This document shows positions 62,160 through 64,000 of a stretch of 64,000 nt of DNA, in pieces. The stretch spans positions 1 through 64,000 of the forward strand of contig JBBPIE010000015.1 in assembly GCA_038040485.1 (NCBI GenBank), read 5' to 3'. Within the stretch, counting starts at the first letter, position 1; each line of letters opens with the position of its first letter. Origin of the DNA: Onstottus_B arcticum. GTDB lineage: Bacteria; Acidobacteriota; Blastocatellia; UBA7656. The notes beneath the pieces were generated by a model. It was not told the origin of the DNA, searched no databases, and worked only from the letters and a program-made list of their open reading frames with translations. Position numbers and translations under genes: made by a program.

Positions 62160-64000
62160 TCACGCGACGGCTTCGGGCTCCGGTTCGCTCGCAACATCCG
62201 GTAGCTCTTCTTTGTAGTCGCAGCCCTCTTCACGACATTGCAGGAACCGGCTGCCGTTCTTGCTCGCCTTCTCGACGATAAACCGCGAGCCGCACTGCGG
62301 GCACTGTTGAGCGATCGGTTTGTCCCACAGCGTGAACTTGCAAGCCGGGTACGTCGAGCACCCATAGAAAATGCGCCCCCGCTTGCTCTTCTTTACGACG
62401 ATCTCGCCGACTGCGCACTCCGGACAACTCACCCCGGTCGTTTCCTGCTTGATGTACTTACAAGTCGGGTAATCCGAGCAAGCCGTGAACGGACCGAAGC
62501 GACCCTGCTTGAGCACCATGTGTTTGCCGCACTGCGGGCACGCCTCTTCGAGCACGACGTCGGGTGCCGAGATCTTTCCGCCCTTCTGAATCTTGCGAGT
62601 CGTCTTGCATTCGGGGTAGCCGGTGCACGCCAGAAACTGGCCGAATCGGCCGCGTTTCATCGCCATCGGCTTGCCGCAATTCTCGCAGGTCTCATCGGCC
62701 GCGTCCGCGTGAGCGTCCTCTCCCGCCTCATCGTGAATCTTCGGCAGGTCGCGAGTCGTCTTGCACTCGGGATAGTTTGTGCAGGCCAGGAACTCGCCAA
62801 AGCGTCCGAACTTCTTTGCCATGAACGACCCGCAGTTCTCGCACTTCTCCTCGGTGATGATCTCCTGGCGCTTCACGTCGCGCATCAGCCGTTTCGCGGT
62901 TTCCAGATCCTTGGTGAACTTCTCATAGAACTCGGCAAGCGTATCGGTCCACACCATCTTGCCTTCTTCTATCTCGTCAAGCTCCTCTTCCATGTGCGCT
63001 GTGTAGGCGACGTTGAACAGGTCGTCGAAGCTCTCAACCAGCAAGTCGTTGACGATGATTCCAAGCTCGCTGGGAAAGAACCGCCCCTCCCTGCGCGCGA
63101 CGTACTCGCGGTCCTGGATGACGGTCATGATCGCCGCGTAAGTCGAAGGGCGGCCGATTCCCTTCTCTTCAAGGGCCTTCACCAGCGTAGCTTCGGTGTA
63201 GCGCGGCGGCGGCTCGGTGAAATGCTGATCGGGAACGACGCTGTTCAAAGCGAGGTGCTCGCCCTGCTCGACCAGCGGGAGCTTGTGAGCCTGCTCCTCG
63301 TCTTCCTCGTCCTTCTCGTCTTTGCTCTCTTCGTAAACCGCGAGGAATCCGCTGAACCGAAGCACCGAGCCCGTAGCGCGGAACAGGAAGCGCACACCCG
63401 CGTTTATGTCGATCGTCGTCTGATCAAACAACGCGGGCATCATCTGCGAAGCAACGAACCGCTGCCATATCAGCTTGTAGAGCGACAGTTCGTCCTTGCT
63501 CAAAAAGCCGGCCACCGAGTCAGGAGTTCGCAACACCGATGTTGGGCGGATCGCTTCGTGCGCGTCCTGAGCGCCCTTCTTTGACTTATAGAAGATCGCC
63601 TTCTCGGGCAAGTACTCCGCGCCGAACTGGGAGCCGATAAAGTCGCGAACTTCGCCCAGCGCCGCGTCGGACACGCGGGTCGAATCGGTTCGCATGTAGG
63701 TGATCAATCCGACCGCGCCTTCTTCGCCGATCTCGATGCCTTCGTAGAGCCGCTGCGCAAGCTGCATCGCCTTCTTCACCGGAAACCGAAGCTTGCGCGA
63801 CGCTTCCTGTTGAAGCTTCGAGGTGATAAACGGCGGAACCGGGTTGCGCTTCTTCTCTTTGGTGACGACCGAAGTGACGACAAACTCGTGGCCCTTGATT
63901 TCAGCCAGAAGTGCGGCAGCTTGCGCTTCGTTTTCGATATGAAGCTCGGATTTCTTCGCCGTTTCGTCATCGCCGAAGTTGGTTGTCTTGACCGTGTTCT
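62160..64000 (-). CDS. topA: DNA topoisomerase I (5' part missing)
   Basis: About 612 codons open to the right edge of the window, so the N-terminal Toprim region is outside. Translating the edge gives TVKTTNFGDDETAKKSELHI and RNPVPPFITSKLQQEASRKL, normal TopA sequence. The active-site Tyr is in GLITYMRTDSTRV. The C-terminal third carries five zinc-ribbon repeats with CxxC...C...C spacing (CENCGSFMAKKFGRFGEF; CENCGKPMAMKRGRFGQF; CPQCGKHMVLKQGRFGPF; CPECAVGEIVVKKSKRG; CPQCGSRFIVEKASKNGSRF). It relaxes negative supercoils. An internal Val at 63779 is not the start. Confidence 0.95.
   Translation of the reverse strand, partial: NTVKTTNFGDDETAKKSELHIENEAQAAALLAEIKGHEFVVTSVVTKEKKRNPVPPFITSKLQQEASRKLRFPVKKAMQLAQRLYEGIEIGEEGAVGLITYMRTDSTRVSDAALGEVRDFIGSQFGAEYLPEKAIFYKSKKGAQDAHEAIRPTSVLRTPDSVAGFLSKDELSLYKLIWQRFVASQMMPALFDQTTIDINAGVRFLFRATGSVLRFSGFLAVYEESKDEKDEEDEEQAHKLPLVEQGEHLALNSVVPDQHFTEPPPRYTEATLVKALEEKGIGRPSTYAAIMTVIQDREYVARREGRFFPSELGIIVNDLLVESFDDLFNVAYTAHMEEELDEIEEGKMVWTDTLAEFYEKFTKDLETAKRLMRDVKRQEIITEEKCENCGSFMAKKFGRFGEFLACTNYPECKTTRDLPKIHDEAGEDAHADAADETCENCGKPMAMKRGRFGQFLACTGYPECKTTRKIQKGGKISAPDVVLEEACPQCGKHMVLKQGRFGPFTACSDYPTCKYIKQETTGVSCPECAVGEIVVKKSKRGRIFYGCSTYPACKFTLWDKPIAQQCPQCGSRFIVEKASKNGSRFLQCREEGCDYKEELPDVASEPEPEAVA

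Overview
This window looks like a chromosomal segment of a GC-rich, Gram-negative, free-living heterotroph. I infer Acidobacteriota (Blastocatellia-like) from the mix of a Wza/Wzc-type exopolysaccharide locus, many PAS histidine kinases, MEDS-domain sensing and several families of intergenic palindromic repeats. The assignment is inference, because no rRNA or other phylogenetic marker beyond mutS, tyrS, topA and tsaB is present.

Layout. (1) 130-22287, all on the minus strand: an exopolysaccharide/capsule locus. In transcription order it holds a TPR protein, an O-antigen ligase/polymerase-like protein, a Wza-like export protein, a Wzz/Wzc tyrosine autokinase, a glycosyltransferase broken by one stop codon, a MurJ/Wzx-like flippase, a glycosyltransferase, a methyltransferase, a glycosyltransferase, a second Wzy-like protein, a glycosyltransferase, asparagine synthase, acyltransferase 3, a PaaK/CapK-like adenylate-forming enzyme, DUF362 and a second methyltransferase. 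Many junctions overlap by 4 nt or are separated by only a few bases, so much of this is probably one or a few transcripts. (2) 22962-38184: a signalling block with two NarL-type response regulators, three HisKA_3-type kinases (one with ten PAS domains) and a CheB-CheR-PAS fusion. (3) 38575-53000: housekeeping and scattered genes: msrA, tRNA-Cys, tRNA-Gly, rimI, tsaB, mutS, two glycosyltransferases, prepilin peptidase, ggt, a two-gene module of unknown function, a HicB-like orphan, tyrS, DUF72. (4) 52650-56911: an ABC1/UbiB kinase, then three plus-strand genes of foreign appearance (HEPN-like, HNH nuclease, TIR effector) separated by integron attC-like sites. (5) 56992-64000: a HEAT-repeat protein, PBP1A, a decayed membrane protein gene, an AI-2E family transporter and the 3' part of topA, which runs off the window.

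The intergenic regions carry at least seven families of inverted or tandem repeats. In three genes the repeat itself supplies the C-terminal codons and the stop codon. The most promising candidates for something new are the attC-like cassette array with TIR, HNH and HEPN-like genes (54270-56911) and the translationally coupled pair of a 54-residue basic protein and a TIR/deoxyribosyltransferase-like protein (49367-50172). No rRNA, transposase, integrase or cas gene was seen.
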